A DNA stretch of 64,000 nucleotides from Methanoregula sp. (GCA_026625165.1 CP112999.1:1703288-1767287); one strand, 5' to 3'; positions 10,221 to 19,078 are shown, numbered from the stretch's first letter. A program made the numbers and translations. Notes: generated by a model not told the origin, from the sequence alone.

Positions 10221-10799
10221 TCAGAATTTCTCGTATTCCCGGTTGCCTGTGTCAGATTCTGTGTTAATGACTTCGTCGACAAATGTGACGATCTGGGTCA
10301 TCAACAACGGGTCGAGGCTTTTTTCAGTAGCAAGGAAGATACCCGGGGAGTTCAAAATCTTCAGCTTGTTGGTGATGAAATGGATGAATTTTGAGATATT
10401 AATCGATGAAATATAGATTAACATTGTGCTGATTGAATCAAAAAGGATACAGGGTTTTTCGTCCGGGAAGGTATTGAGCACATCTGTAATGACAATGCCG
10501 AGATCGGTGATATTGGAGGGACTTTTAACAAACCTGCAGTTACCGGCTTCCGGGGGTATCCTTCCCAGCGCACACTTCGTGATTGCGTCGACAAACCAGA
10601 TCTTTGAAAGGTCGAGCCCGTAGTTTTCGTAATTCTTTGCAAGCGTGGTATATGGCTGGTTGGTTGTGACGACGAGGACGGAATGCTTATCGAGAAGGAG
10701 CTGCCGGATGATCTCGCTGTTGTAGAGCTTCAGTTTTTCTGCAGGTGATATCACCAGGTAAATCTTTTTCTCGCTCGAGAGGCTGAATGAAAAGACCAT
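10221..10799 (-). CDS. Degenerate KaiC/RAD55-like protein without P-loop
   Basis: 192 residues with the alternating strand/helix pattern of RecA-superfamily KaiC-like ATPases: a first strand IYLVISPAEK, a second strand SVLVVTTNQP, a WFVDAIT segment at the usual position, and the Walker B-like strand CILFDSISTMLIY. The residues that should form Walker A are replaced (SPAEKLKLYN), so ATP binding in the standard way is unlikely. It resembles the protein at 61457-62164. It lies 12 bp downstream of a membrane protein gene and is probably co-transcribed with it. A signalling role is inference. Confidence 0.7.
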   Translation of the reverse strand: MVFSFSLSSEKKIYLVISPAEKLKLYNSEIIRQLLLDKHSVLVVTTNQPYTTLAKNYENYGLDLSKIWFVDAITKCALGRIPPEAGNCRFVKSPSNITDLGIVITDVLNTFPDEKPCILFDSISTMLIYISSINISKFIHFITNKLKILNSPGIFLATEKSLDPLLMTQIVTFVDEVINTESDTGNREYEKF

Positions 10800-10811
10800 G
10801 CCCTGCCCACA

Positions 10812-11441
10812 TCACTGGTTTAAGAATTTTCTGAACGCGTCGGGAATATCACTGTTCTCATCAGTGACTTCCCGGTTTATCGTCTCAAGGTTCGTAAGTA
10901 TCTGTTTGGTATTTTTTATCTGGATCATAAGCGAATCCTTCGTTTCCTGTGATGCCGGCCCGGGGTTTTCAGAGAGCGACTGGTAGATCGCCTGCAGGTT
11001 GTCAAGCATTAACCTGACGGGAAGTTTCAGCCGGAGGGTGTATTCGGTCATAAAACCGATAAGGGCGGCATGTTTTCTCTCGATCTCGTTCTTTGATGCG
11101 AGGATCTCTTTGTGGAACCTCTCTTTTTCTTCAGAAAGCAGCCCTACAAGTATGGCAGCACAGATGAACATGGATGCGTTCACAAGAGACGTCCATGTCA
11201 GCGTCTGCAGGAGAGTATAGGTTATGATAAGGTGCAGGGCCGCGAGGATGATGGCAATCCAGATCGCCTTTCTCTGGTACCAGACTCCCGCAATGATGAT
11301 AAGGATATAATAGAACTGGGTATACCATGAGTCGATGTTGGTCCGGTAATGGATGACAATCTCACAAAAAATGCTGACTGACAGGAGCATCCCGATAATT
11401 ACGACTTTCAGCCAGTTCTCTGGAATGGGACGCGTATCCAC
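10812..11441 (-). CDS. Membrane protein with four TM helices and a HisKA-like cytoplasmic tail
   Basis: 209 residues. The N-terminal 105 residues form about four hydrophobic helices (roughly 10-28, 38-55, 57-76, 82-102), like the MASE-type sensing modules of histidine kinases. A coiled coil follows (EEKERFHKEILASKNEIERKH), then a two-helix segment that resembles a kinase dimerisation domain, but there is no HATPase domain and no evident phospho-acceptor motif. It looks like a sensor kinase reduced to its input and dimerisation parts. The next gene, a degenerate KaiC-like protein, could be its output partner. Confidence 0.65.
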   Translation of the reverse strand: MDTRPIPENWLKVVIIGMLLSVSIFCEIVIHYRTNIDSWYTQFYYILIIIAGVWYQRKAIWIAIILAALHLIITYTLLQTLTWTSLVNASMFICAAILVGLLSEEKERFHKEILASKNEIERKHAALIGFMTEYTLRLKLPVRLMLDNLQAIYQSLSENPGPASQETKDSLMIQIKNTKQILTNLETINREVTDENSDIPDAFRKFLNQ

Positions 11442-11593
11442 GGACAGAATTCTCCTATGTTATAACTCCGCATGAGTAAAAATAATATTTCCTGAAATTA
11501 CTTTGGATGTATCCGCGGGATAAAAAAATTAGAATTTTAAAAATTTCCGTGAATTCCGGCAAAAAATGTGAGATAAAAAAAATTGGCCTGCCC

Positions 11594-12355
11594 TTACCCG
11601 ATGTAACTCAGCTCGTCATCGCTCTGGAGCTTCTCGCCTTCGATTAAGCCCTCGATCATGCGCTCCATCTCAGCGGCACGGTCGTTGAGCTGGGTGGGGT
11701 CGACCGGGATATCCAGGAGCCTGGAGAGAAGGGCAAGCACGCTCGCGGCGCTCCGGGGGTCGACAATATAGCCGCTCGTCTCGCCCATGAGGCAGACGGC
11801 ATCGATGTTCCTCAGGGCGCCAAGCCCTAAGAGGAGGCCCGCCGTACCGACAATGCCGCCCCCGCCGGGCTCGTCCCGCTGGAAGACAACGCCCGCCGCC
11901 TCGATCTCGGGGCGCAGACCGGCGTGGCTCACGGCACCGAGCACCCTTGGCTCCTCAACAAAGTGCCCGACGCCAAAGCCGCCGAGCGTGTAGATGCGCT
12001 GCACGCCGAGCTCTGCTGCGATGTCAAGGTACTGGTCGGTGAGGATGTAATGCCCCTCATTCGAGGTGCTCTGGTAGTCGCCGACAAGGAATACAAGGTC
12101 GCGGCCTTCAGTGTGGTGCAGGTAAAGCTCGTTCCTTACGAGCCGGGCGACACCGTTCTCCTCGATGATGACATGGGGGGGAAAATAGAGGGAATGGATC
12201 TCGGCGATCTTTTTGGCTCCGAGCATGTGGATCATGTATTCCGCGACGAGCTTGCCCACCTGCCCGATACCCGGAAGCCCCTCGATCAGGACGGGGGATT
12301 CGAGTTTCCGGTCCTTGAAATTGTCCAGGAACCTGACGCTGATATCTTCGATCAC
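11594..12355 (-). CDS. PAC2 family proteasome assembly chaperone homologue
   Basis: 253 residues of the PAC2 superfamily, related to eukaryotic proteasome assembly chaperones; archaeal members are thought to help proteasome assembly or activity. The N-terminus (PVLIEGLPGIGQVGKLVAEYM) and the YTLGGFGVGHFVEEP block are family hallmarks. The start is GTG at 12355, which overlaps the Nop10 stop codon as GTGA. It is the last gene of a cluster that runs from Elp3 through replication and translation genes. The nearby archaeal gene order Nop10-PAC2 is common and supports both calls. Confidence 0.88.
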   Translation of the reverse strand: MIEDISVRFLDNFKDRKLESPVLIEGLPGIGQVGKLVAEYMIHMLGAKKIAEIHSLYFPPHVIIEENGVARLVRNELYLHHTEGRDLVFLVGDYQSTSNEGHYILTDQYLDIAAELGVQRIYTLGGFGVGHFVEEPRVLGAVSHAGLRPEIEAAGVVFQRDEPGGGGIVGTAGLLLGLGALRNIDAVCLMGETSGYIVDPRSAASVLALLSRLLDIPVDPTQLNDRAAEMERMIEGLIEGEKLQSDDELSYIG

Positions 12356-12501
12356 CGCACCATCCTCCGGTACTTCCCGTACTTGTCTTCAGGTGAAAAA
12401 CGTGCCGGGTGCGCCGTCTCTGTCGGTGTACCGCAGGTGGGGCAGGTGAGTGAAAGAGTATAGGTCCGGTCAACGGGACAACGGCGGATCCGGCCGGTCA
12501 T
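12352..12501 (-). CDS. nop10: RNA-protein complex protein Nop10
   Basis: 49-residue subunit of the H/ACA ribonucleoprotein that guides pseudouridylation of RNA with Cbf5, Gar1 and L7Ae. The protein starts MTGRIRRCPVDRTYTL and has the signature HPARFSPEDKYGKYRR near the C-terminus. The ATG overlaps the aIF2-alpha stop (ATGA), and its stop overlaps the PAC2 start (GTGA), so three genes are translationally linked. The zinc ribbon has C8, C20 and C23, but the usual fourth ligand is Asp at position 11. Confidence 0.9.
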   Translation of the reverse strand: MTGRIRRCPVDRTYTLSLTCPTCGTPTETAHPARFSPEDKYGKYRRMVR

Positions 12502-13286
12502 TGACTCTTCCCTGACTTGGGTTTCTTGACAAGCCTGCCCTCGCCGCCTGCCTTTTCCACGACCGCGATCGCGAGAGTGGCTGCCTTTTCTAACGCCTTT
12601 TCCGCTTTCTTGTAATCCGGCGCGGTTACCTTGATCCGGTACGTGGGTGCACCGAGGTAGAGGAGTTCGATATCCACACCGGCTATCTTTGGTTCTGCAC
12701 TTTTGAGCGCTTTTTTTATGACGGAGATCCCGTCGGGCTGGGTGCAGGTGAGGATGAGGTTGCCCACAACCTCGACTCTTGGGACTTTGACGTTCTCGTG
12801 CGCTACATGCATCAGCGCTTCGGATGCTTTTTTGGAGAGCCCCAGTTTTTTTATCACCGGCTCGCCCTCAATAACAAGGTCTTCAAACACAGGGTAGAGG
12901 GCACCGTAACTCCCGATGATTATGTCCTCGATTGCCTTTGCGGGCTCATCGGCTGCCTTTGCGGCAAACCCGATCCACTTCTTTGCCTTGGACTCGTTCT
13001 TCCACTCGCGGATCTTCTCGCGCCGCTGGTGTTCGTTGACGTCCTTTAATGACAGGTCGATGTGGCCGCGGGACCTGTCCACGTTGAGCACTTTGCAGAC
13101 AATCTTCTGCCCTTCCCGGATGTGGTCGCGGATGTACTTGATCCAGCCGGTTGCAATCTCAGAGATGGGAATGAGCCCCTGCCGCCCGTTATATTCATCC
13201 AGCGAGACAAACGCAACAAAGTCCTTTACGTTCTCGACTGTGCAGACGACAAGTTCCGATTCCTGGGGCCATTCCCTGTCTTGCAT
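12498..13286 (-). CDS. Translation initiation factor aIF2 subunit alpha
   Basis: 262-residue alpha subunit of the heterotrimeric factor that brings initiator Met-tRNA to the small ribosomal subunit. The N-terminal S1/OB domain reads PQESELVVCTVENVKDFVAFVSLDEY, followed by GLIPISEIATGWIKYIRDHI and the DLSLKDVNEHQRREKI segment. A helical middle domain and a C-terminal alpha/beta domain (YRIKVTAPDYKKAE) complete the usual architecture. The start is the ATG at 13286, 10 bp after the S27e stop; the open frame upstream of it lies inside S27e. A lysine-rich tail ends the protein. Confidence 0.95.
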   Translation of the reverse strand: MQDREWPQESELVVCTVENVKDFVAFVSLDEYNGRQGLIPISEIATGWIKYIRDHIREGQKIVCKVLNVDRSRGHIDLSLKDVNEHQRREKIREWKNESKAKKWIGFAAKAADEPAKAIEDIIIGSYGALYPVFEDLVIEGEPVIKKLGLSKKASEALMHVAHENVKVPRVEVVGNLILTCTQPDGISVIKKALKSAEPKIAGVDIELLYLGAPTYRIKVTAPDYKKAEKALEKAATLAIAVVEKAGGEGRLVKKPKSGKSQ

Positions 13287-13296
13287 ATCGTCACAA

Positions 13297-13485
13297 TCAC
13301 TTGAGATCTGCGAGGATCTCAGCCTTGAAGTTCGCTTTGCCGCCGGTGGGGGTGGCAAGTTCCTTTCCACAGACGACACAGTTCACAATTGTGCTCGCCT
13401 TTTCAAAGACGGTCTGCTCGTTCTCGCAGTCCGGACACTTCACTTTAAAAAACCTGCTCCGGTTCTCCCGGATTTCACGTACCAT
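13297..13485 (-). CDS. rps27e: 30S ribosomal protein S27e
   Basis: 62-residue small-subunit protein with a C4 zinc finger: C17, C20, C36, C39. The start is MVREIRENRSRFFKVKCPDC, matching the normal N-terminus of the family; codons upstream of 13485 belong to an accidental extension into L44e. It lies between L44e (5 bp gap) and aIF2-alpha, the standard archaeal order L44e-S27e-aIF2-alpha-Nop10. Confidence 0.95.
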   Translation of the reverse strand: MVREIRENRSRFFKVKCPDCENEQTVFEKASTIVNCVVCGKELATPTGGKANFKAEILADLK

Positions 13486-13490
13486 ATTGC

Positions 13491-13769
13491 TCACTCCGTC
13501 AGTTCGAATTTCGCGACCCTGTACCCTTTGCGCAGGTGCGCTTTCCCGCAGGTGACGCACCGGTACCGCACGTTGATCTTCTTTGTGGGCTTGTCGCCAC
13601 CGGGCACCTTGGAAAACTTGCCCATGTTGCCGATCGTTCCCCTGCGCGCTTTCTGCCGGTCGATCCAGTGCAGCCCTGTCGTCTTACCTTTCTTGACTTT
13701 CTCGACCTCGTGCACCTGATGGGTCCTGCAAAAAGGGCAGTAGGTCTTGAATTTTGCTGGCATTTTCAT
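13491..13769 (-). CDS. rpl44e: 50S ribosomal protein L44e
   Basis: 92-residue large-subunit protein with zinc-binding pairs CPFC (C11, C14) and CVTC near residues 71-74. The basic region [19 protein letters not shown] is the family signature. The start [11 protein letters not shown] is normal; an upstream GGGGTAA is placed six bases before the first ATG. It heads the S27e-aIF2-alpha-Nop10-PAC2 run. Confidence 0.96.
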   Translation of the reverse strand: MKMPAKFKTYCPFCRTHQVHEVEKVKKGKTTGLHWIDRQKARRGTIGNMGKFSKVPGGDKPTKKINVRYRCVTCGKAHLRKGYRVAKFELTE

Positions 13770-13805
13770 GAAAAATTACCCCGTTTATGATATCGAATAC
13801 CAATA

Positions 13806-14453
13806 CTATTTACTAAGATTCATATTTAATGCTATGTTGCGCTCGACAAGAACCTCTGCGTTCCGTTCCGGCAGCGTCACGATATCCCCTTTTCCCAGTG
13901 CATAAATCCTCCCGTCAACGCCCATGAACGCGTCCATATCGTCAAGCACCCGTACCAGCGCGTAGGGTGGGGAGATCGACGGGGATGCCGGTGCCGGGCC
14001 GGGGTGCGGGCCCTGTGACGGGACGGGTTCCTGTGCGATGTAAGGTTCCGGCTCATCGCCAAGAGGGAGCGATTGCCGGACAGTGGAGAGGAGCGCGCCC
14101 TGGCTGGCGCCGATTGCACTGACGATCCGGTCAAACATCTCGCGTTCGGCAGGGACCATCTTCTTTGTCTCTTCCCGGTCAAGGTAATCTCCCTGCGCCT
14201 GGCTCCCTGCAAGCGTGAGGATCTTCTTTGCGCGGATCACAAAGAGTTCGTGGGCGGTCTCCCGGATGCTCATCGTCTCCTCGATGAGCGCACGGGCTTC
14301 GTCGGAAAGCGGGTCTTCGATCGCGTACACCTTTTCAAGCAGCGAGGAGATTGCGGTATTCGCCCGGTCGAACAGGTCATGCGGTATCTGGTTCAACCGT
14401 CCCGTCTCCCGCTCGGAGAGGAGGACCTTACGCAGATCTTCAAGCTCCACCAT
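13806..14453 (-). CDS. GINS replication complex subunit (Gins51-like)
   Basis: 215-residue protein with an N-terminal helical A domain (LRKVLLSERETGRLNQIPHDLF) and, after a Pro/Ser-rich linker at about 140-165, a small beta-rich B domain (DAFMGVDGRIYALGKGDIVTL, then PERNAEVLVERNIA). A C-terminal B domain fits the archaeal Gins51 type rather than Gins23. GINS is an accessory factor of the MCM helicase at the replication fork. Its position 9 bp downstream of the primase small subunit, a common archaeal arrangement, supports the call. Confidence 0.85.
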   Translation of the reverse strand: MVELEDLRKVLLSERETGRLNQIPHDLFDRANTAISSLLEKVYAIEDPLSDEARALIEETMSIRETAHELFVIRAKKILTLAGSQAQGDYLDREETKKMVPAEREMFDRIVSAIGASQGALLSTVRQSLPLGDEPEPYIAQEPVPSQGPHPGPAPASPSISPPYALVRVLDDMDAFMGVDGRIYALGKGDIVTLPERNAEVLVERNIALNMNLSK

Positions 14454-14462
14454 GGGTAAACC

Positions 14463-15596
14463 TCACGCGATCTCAGCCATTCCGCGGCAGCATAAAAATA
14501 CCGCCACCGCTTCGGGTACTGTAGTGATCCCTTTTTGGAGCTGATAAGTGCTTCCGAGCATCGGCGTGGGCCGGGGTACGGTCACGTCAACCCTGACATC
14601 CCGCGTCCCGAAGACCACGGCATCGGTCAGCGGGTCGAATGCGTCAAGGTTCCGGATCTCGATCTGCTGCACCCGCATCCCGCTCCCGCCATGCAGGGAG
14701 GTGGGCATCCGGATCAGGCGCTTTGTGTCCGTGGTTACCGGCTCGTCGGCAAGAGCTGCTGTCTCTAAAAGGCGCTTTTTAAACTCGCACTCGTCTGCCG
14801 TAACGATCTGGGAGAGCCCGCGGAATTTTCTTAACAGTTCTGCAGCCGGGGTATGGGTGAGCTCGGCGATGATCACCTCGCGTTTCTCAAGCAGTTCTTC
14901 TGCGGTCACCCGGCCGATCTGGGGGATTGCCGACAGGTGGGCAAGGGCTTCCTTGTGAGGGAGCGTCCCGAGCCACGTGAGATAACCAATAAGCGTTGTC
15001 CGGTAACGCGTCTGCCAGCCCCGGTGTGCGGGAGCAGTCTTTACGAGCATTGCCGCGGGGTCGATCCCGATCCCGCAGACATAATCGATCATCTCGCGGC
15101 GCTCCGCACTCCCCCATGACCTCACCGCGATATCCTTCACGTGGATATGGTACCCGCGCCCACCGGAGAAGACAACGTCGATTGTCTTTGGGTCGATGCC
15201 GAACTCTTCGGTGAGCATCCCAAGAAGTTTTTGTGCCTCCTCCTTGACCCTTGCCAACATCACGTCGTAGGGCCCCCGCATGATGTGATCGGCATCAAGG
15301 TCGAAGATGAGGTCTGCCCCCAGCCACCCTTTCTCCTTCATGGTCGGGGCGTCCGGCCGTTCGTAGTAGGCGACCGAGTAATACGCATGGGCGGGGACGA
15401 GGTTTTTTACGTATTCAAATAGTTCGTCCCGGCTGGAAAACCCGATATGCCTGCGCATGTGGATCTCGGGATAACCCGGGGAGAACAGGACAAAACCCCA
15501 CTCCCTCTGTCCAATTGAGGGGGGAGCGACTAGCACGGTCTTTTTGTAGTATTCAGCAAACCGCTGCTTTACAAATTCAAGCGTGGCAGGCTTCAT
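14463..15596 (-). CDS. priS: DNA primase small (catalytic) subunit PriS
   Basis: 377-residue archaeo-eukaryotic primase that makes RNA/DNA primers together with PriL, which is not in this window. The catalytic metal-binding acids lie in ADLIFDLDADH (D99, D101), and the SGGRGYHIH block carries the conserved His of the nucleotide-binding site. The start ATG overlaps the Elp3 stop codon (ATGA), indicating coupled translation. It is followed by the GINS gene, so two replication-fork components are made together. Confidence 0.95.
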   Translation of the reverse strand: MKPATLEFVKQRFAEYYKKTVLVAPPSIGQREWGFVLFSPGYPEIHMRRHIGFSSRDELFEYVKNLVPAHAYYSVAYYERPDAPTMKEKGWLGADLIFDLDADHIMRGPYDVMLARVKEEAQKLLGMLTEEFGIDPKTIDVVFSGGRGYHIHVKDIAVRSWGSAERREMIDYVCGIGIDPAAMLVKTAPAHRGWQTRYRTTLIGYLTWLGTLPHKEALAHLSAIPQIGRVTAEELLEKREVIIAELTHTPAAELLRKFRGLSQIVTADECEFKKRLLETAALADEPVTTDTKRLIRMPTSLHGGSGMRVQQIEIRNLDAFDPLTDAVVFGTRDVRVDVTVPRPTPMLGSTYQLQKGITTVPEAVAVFLCCRGMAEIA

Positions 15597-17224
15597 CCGG
15601 CGAACTCCCCTTTGGTGTGAGCTCCTGCAGGACGCGAACTCCTGCGGGCCAGCTCCTTTTCCATATATGGCCCTCTCCTCTCATATCCCTGCCTGCGGTA
15701 ATACGGGCGGACACCGATCCCGCTCATGATGGCAAGTTTAGAGAACCCGGCACCGCGTGCAGTCTCTTCCGCATGGGCAAGGAGCATCTTCCCGTGGCTC
15801 CGGTGCTGGTACTCCTCGTCCTCGGCAGGCTTTCCCAGCGGGACGATGCTGCCGTACACGTGCAGCTCCCGCACCAGTGCGGCACCGTCCAGTTCCGGCA
15901 TAAAAGCAGATGACGGGAACCGCAGGCGTGCAAACCCGATCAGCGAGTCGCCGGATACAGCGGAGATGAAATGCTCTTTCCCGCCGCAGCAATCGTAGGG
16001 GAAGTCCTGGATCTCAGCTTTGGCATCGGATGGCTGGCGCCCGATCTCCCGGCACCGGATGCAGCGGCACACCCTGCCCTGTTCCCTGAGCCTGTTCCGG
16101 GCGAGTTGCCGGAAATTGGAATGCTTTGACCCTGCCACGATCAGTTTTGCGGGGATATCCCGCTGTATCCGCTGGAGCCGGGTATATTCAGGGATCAGCG
16201 ACTTTGCATACGCGATGAGGTCGACCATCTCGTCTTCTGAATACGGCGCGTAATCCCCTTTTTGCCAGAGCGACTCGATCTCGGAGCCGGGGGTGACGAG
16301 TGTGGGATAAATCTTTAAGAAATCCGGCCTGAACCGGGGGTCGGCAAATATGGTCTCAAACATCCTGCGGTCGGATGCGAGGTCGGCGCCCGGCAGGTTC
16401 GGCATCATGTGAAACCCTACTTTTAATCCTGCATCCCGGAGCAGCCCGTTTGCCTCAACGGTGTCGGCGACGGTGCACCCCCGGCGGTTGAGTGCAAGGA
16501 TCCGGTCATCGGTGTGCTGGACGCCAATCTCGACCTTGGTTACTCCAAGAGAGAGCATCCGTCCGATATGCCCGCGTTTGCACCAGTCCGGGCGGGTCTC
16601 GAACGTGATCGCAACGCACCGGACACCTGCCTGTTCATTGGCAGCACTCACGGCCTCAAAATCGGGCGATGTCGTTGCCGGGCCTGATTCGACCGGGTAA
16701 TCGTTCATCGCCTGAACACAGCGCAGAACAAACTCCTGCTGGTAGTCCGGGGGACGCGCCGTCATCGTACCGCCCATCACGATCAGTTCCGCCTTGTCCA
16801 CGAGATGCCCGAGCAGCTCGAACTGCGCGAGGCGCGCCTGCACCTGCCGGTACGGGTCGTAGTTGTGCTCGCGGGCACGCAGCGCCGCAGGCTCCTCGCC
16901 CGTATAGCTCTGGGGGGATGCAAACGGGTGATCGGGGCCGCCGGGGCAGGGCAGGCATTTCCCGTGGGGGCATGGAGCAGGCGAGGTCATCACCGCGATC
17001 GGTGCAACACCGGAGAGCGTCCGGGACGGCTTGACCAGCAGCAGCCGGCGCAGTTTTTCCCGCTCTGGTGGAAGTGCGGCAGCAAGGAGTGCGGAATTTT
17101 TTGGAACCGCAGAAAGCCCGTACTTCTTGCAGACCGCAATCTTCTCTGCAATGATGCGCTCGTCACCGGCTTTGAGGGAGATGATGCGGGAGATGATCTC
17201 CCGGTACGCCTCCGCCTCGTTCAT
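15593..17224 (-). CDS. elp3: tRNA uridine(34) acetyltransferase Elp3
   Basis: 543-residue radical SAM/GNAT enzyme for cm5U34-type tRNA wobble modification; in archaea Elp3 works without the other Elongator subunits. The radical SAM cysteines are in CPHGKCLPC (C85, C90, C93 in the 543-residue numbering), preceded by an N-terminal helical tRNA-binding region. The GGTMTARPPDYQ segment is a family hallmark. The C-terminal GNAT domain includes HRSHGKMLLAHAEE and YYRRQGYE. I chose the ATG at 17224; a TTG at 17248 would overlap the UPF0058 gene. Confidence 0.95.
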   Translation of the reverse strand: MNEAEAYREIISRIISLKAGDERIIAEKIAVCKKYGLSAVPKNSALLAAALPPEREKLRRLLLVKPSRTLSGVAPIAVMTSPAPCPHGKCLPCPGGPDHPFASPQSYTGEEPAALRAREHNYDPYRQVQARLAQFELLGHLVDKAELIVMGGTMTARPPDYQQEFVLRCVQAMNDYPVESGPATTSPDFEAVSAANEQAGVRCVAITFETRPDWCKRGHIGRMLSLGVTKVEIGVQHTDDRILALNRRGCTVADTVEANGLLRDAGLKVGFHMMPNLPGADLASDRRMFETIFADPRFRPDFLKIYPTLVTPGSEIESLWQKGDYAPYSEDEMVDLIAYAKSLIPEYTRLQRIQRDIPAKLIVAGSKHSNFRQLARNRLREQGRVCRCIRCREIGRQPSDAKAEIQDFPYDCCGGKEHFISAVSGDSLIGFARLRFPSSAFMPELDGAALVRELHVYGSIVPLGKPAEDEEYQHRSHGKMLLAHAEETARGAGFSKLAIMSGIGVRPYYRRQGYERRGPYMEKELARRSSRPAGAHTKGEFAG

Positions 17225-17231
17225 AAAAGGT

Positions 17232-17498
17232 TTAATGTTCGGCTGCAACCCGCGTCGATGCAGCGTCAGAAGAATAGGACATCACAGGCATGCGGTGCCC
17301 GTGGATATGGGAAACAATTTCATCGCCAAGGACAAGGAGGGCTTCCTTGTGGGCTTTCTTGTCTTTATGAATGTGAACAGGAGAGATTGCAAGGGAACTA
17401 TAACGGTTTGTGGGGATTTCCTGACTGGTGATGCCTTCATAGTACTTTTTGATGTGAATCATCAGCATGTGTAAATGGAGCAGTTCTTCTTTTTGCAC
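17232..17498 (-). CDS. UPF0058 family protein
   Basis: 88-residue archaeal protein of unknown function. The N-terminus MQKEELLHLHMLMIHIKKYYEG and the SPVHIHKDKKAHKEAL block match the UPF0058 pattern. It is probably helical. It lies 7 bp upstream of elp3 and would be the first gene of the elp3-priS-GINS run, although a separate promoter for elp3 cannot be excluded. Confidence 0.85.
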   Translation of the reverse strand: MQKEELLHLHMLMIHIKKYYEGITSQEIPTNRYSSLAISPVHIHKDKKAHKEALLVLGDEIVSHIHGHRMPVMSYSSDAASTRVAAEH

Positions 17499-17552
17499 AA
17501 TATCACCTTCCGCAAAAAATTACATGTCCTTTGCGGCTGATATACCTTTTTG

Positions 17553-18437
17553 GTGAGCTTTATATCAGATCACAAACGCAGTTGTGCCACACTAATCGGG
17601 CTCGCTATCGGGGACGCTTTTGGCGCGCCCCTTGAAGGGTTCCCGGCACCCCGGAAGATGGTAACTGATATGCTTCCGGGCGGCAGGCACCCAAGGACGA
17701 AGGGGGAAGTCACCGACGATACACTGCAGGCGCTTGCAGTTGCCGCATCGCTTGTGACATGCCGCGGGTTCGACCCTGATGACCTGATCGTGCGGCTTGT
17801 TGCCGCGTACCAGAACAACCCGCAGTGGTTCGGCCCCACCTCATCCGCTGTTTTCGAGCTCGTCAGGAGCGGTGTCCCGCCACACGAAGCCGCCGCTGTT
17901 GCACACGGGCAGCTTGGTTCAAGCCGGAGCAATGGGAGTGTCATGCGTGGGTTTCCTCTCGGGGTGTTCTATGCCCCGAGGTCAGTCGGGACCTTCAGCA
18001 TCGCCTGCTCGCGCCTGACGCACTATGACATGGTTGCCGCCCATTCTTCCGTATGGCTCAACACGATGACGAGCGCGATGTGCCGGGGGAGCACGCGGGA
18101 GGAGGCACACCGTATGGCGTCTGCACGCTGCAGGAACGATGAGGTTTTTACTATGCTTGCGGACTATAAGAATCACTCCCCGCAACCCTCGCTCGATGCC
18201 CTGCTCTGTGCCCATGCCGCTCTCTCCTGTTTCATGACCTCAGATTCTTTTGAAGAGGCACTGGTAACGGCAGTCAATCTCGGCGGGGACGCGGACACGG
18301 TCGGCGCATGCTGCGGGGCGCTTGCCGGAGCATGCTGGGGAATGGACGCGATCCCCGGCCGGTGGGTTCGTGATCTGGTGGATTATCCCCGCATCAGCTC
18401 GGTTGCGCACGAACTGGCGGTGGCGGCTGAGGATTAA
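17553..18437 (+). CDS. ADP-ribosylglycohydrolase family protein
   Basis: 294-residue DraG-type hydrolase that removes ADP-ribose from proteins or small molecules using two magnesium ions. Metal-binding motifs are seen at EVTDDTLQ (near residues 52-59), NGSVMRGFPLG (near 129-139) and GGDADTVGA (near 243-251). The N-terminal GLAIGDAFGAPLEG is typical. Start choice lies between TTG at 17550 and GTG at 17553; the GTG has a more usual length. The gene is divergent from the UPF0058 gene. The physiological substrate is unknown, and no ADP-ribosyltransferase is nearby. Confidence 0.88.
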   Translation: MSFISDHKRSCATLIGLAIGDAFGAPLEGFPAPRKMVTDMLPGGRHPRTKGEVTDDTLQALAVAASLVTCRGFDPDDLIVRLVAAYQNNPQWFGPTSSAVFELVRSGVPPHEAAAVAHGQLGSSRSNGSVMRGFPLGVFYAPRSVGTFSIACSRLTHYDMVAAHSSVWLNTMTSAMCRGSTREEAHRMASARCRNDEVFTMLADYKNHSPQPSLDALLCAHAALSCFMTSDSFEEALVTAVNLGGDADTVGACCGALAGACWGMDAIPGRWVRDLVDYPRISSVAHELAVAAED

Positions 18438-18502
18438 AAACCGGTCGCCTGCTGCCGTTCAGGTCCATATACGTTCGTGGAGCTGCCGGTTCCCGGGTGC
18501 TG

Positions 18503-19078
18503 TTACGCGTTTAACTTTTTGAGCACCCACGCCATGTTTGCACCCAGAGTTTTCATCGTGGCGATCCCTTCGTCATCCCCTTTCACATCGCCCGGCGCCA
18601 AGCCGATCCCGACATTCCAGTAGGATGACCCGGGCACGACCATCTGGGCGATGAAGAAGAAGTGGTTCATGGTGTCAAATGCATGGATCGCACCGCCCCG
18701 GCGGACGGCGACTACCGATGCGCCGACCTTGCGCCGGAGCATATCGCCGTTTGCCCGTGAGACAAAACCCGCACGCTCGATCAGCGCCTTCATCCCTGCA
18801 GAGACATCGGCAAAGTACGTGGGCGATGCAAGGATGATCCCGTCTGCGTCCAGCATCTTTTCGATGCACTCGTTGACGATATCGCCTTTCACGGCGCACC
18901 GCTTGTCCTTGTTCTCAAAACATTTCCCGCACGCGATGCAGCCCGGGATCTTTTTTCCGGCCAGCTGGACGAGTTCTGTCTTTATGCCCTCTTTCTTGAG
19001 TTCCTTGAACACTGCATTGACAAGGATGGCAGTGTTGCCATCCTTGCGTGCACTCCCGACGAATGCGACAACTTTCAT
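18503..19078 (-). CDS. Iron-sulfur flavoprotein (NADPH-dependent FMN reductase family)
   Basis: 191-residue flavodoxin-fold protein. The FMN phosphate loop is GSARKDGNTA near residues 8-17. The compact cysteine cluster CIACGKC with a further Cys eight residues on (KDKRC) is the [4Fe-4S] motif of the archaeal Isf family, which passes electrons from ferredoxin to small oxidants. SPTYFADVSAGMKALIER is the conserved flavin-binding strand. The ATG at 19078 gives the standard MKVVAFVGSARK start; an upstream in-frame ATG would add 14 basic residues. Physiological acceptor unknown. Confidence 0.88.
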   Translation of the reverse strand: MKVVAFVGSARKDGNTAILVNAVFKELKKEGIKTELVQLAGKKIPGCIACGKCFENKDKRCAVKGDIVNECIEKMLDADGIILASPTYFADVSAGMKALIERAGFVSRANGDMLRRKVGASVVAVRRGGAIHAFDTMNHFFFIAQMVVPGSSYWNVGIGLAPGDVKGDDEGIATMKTLGANMAWVLKKLNA

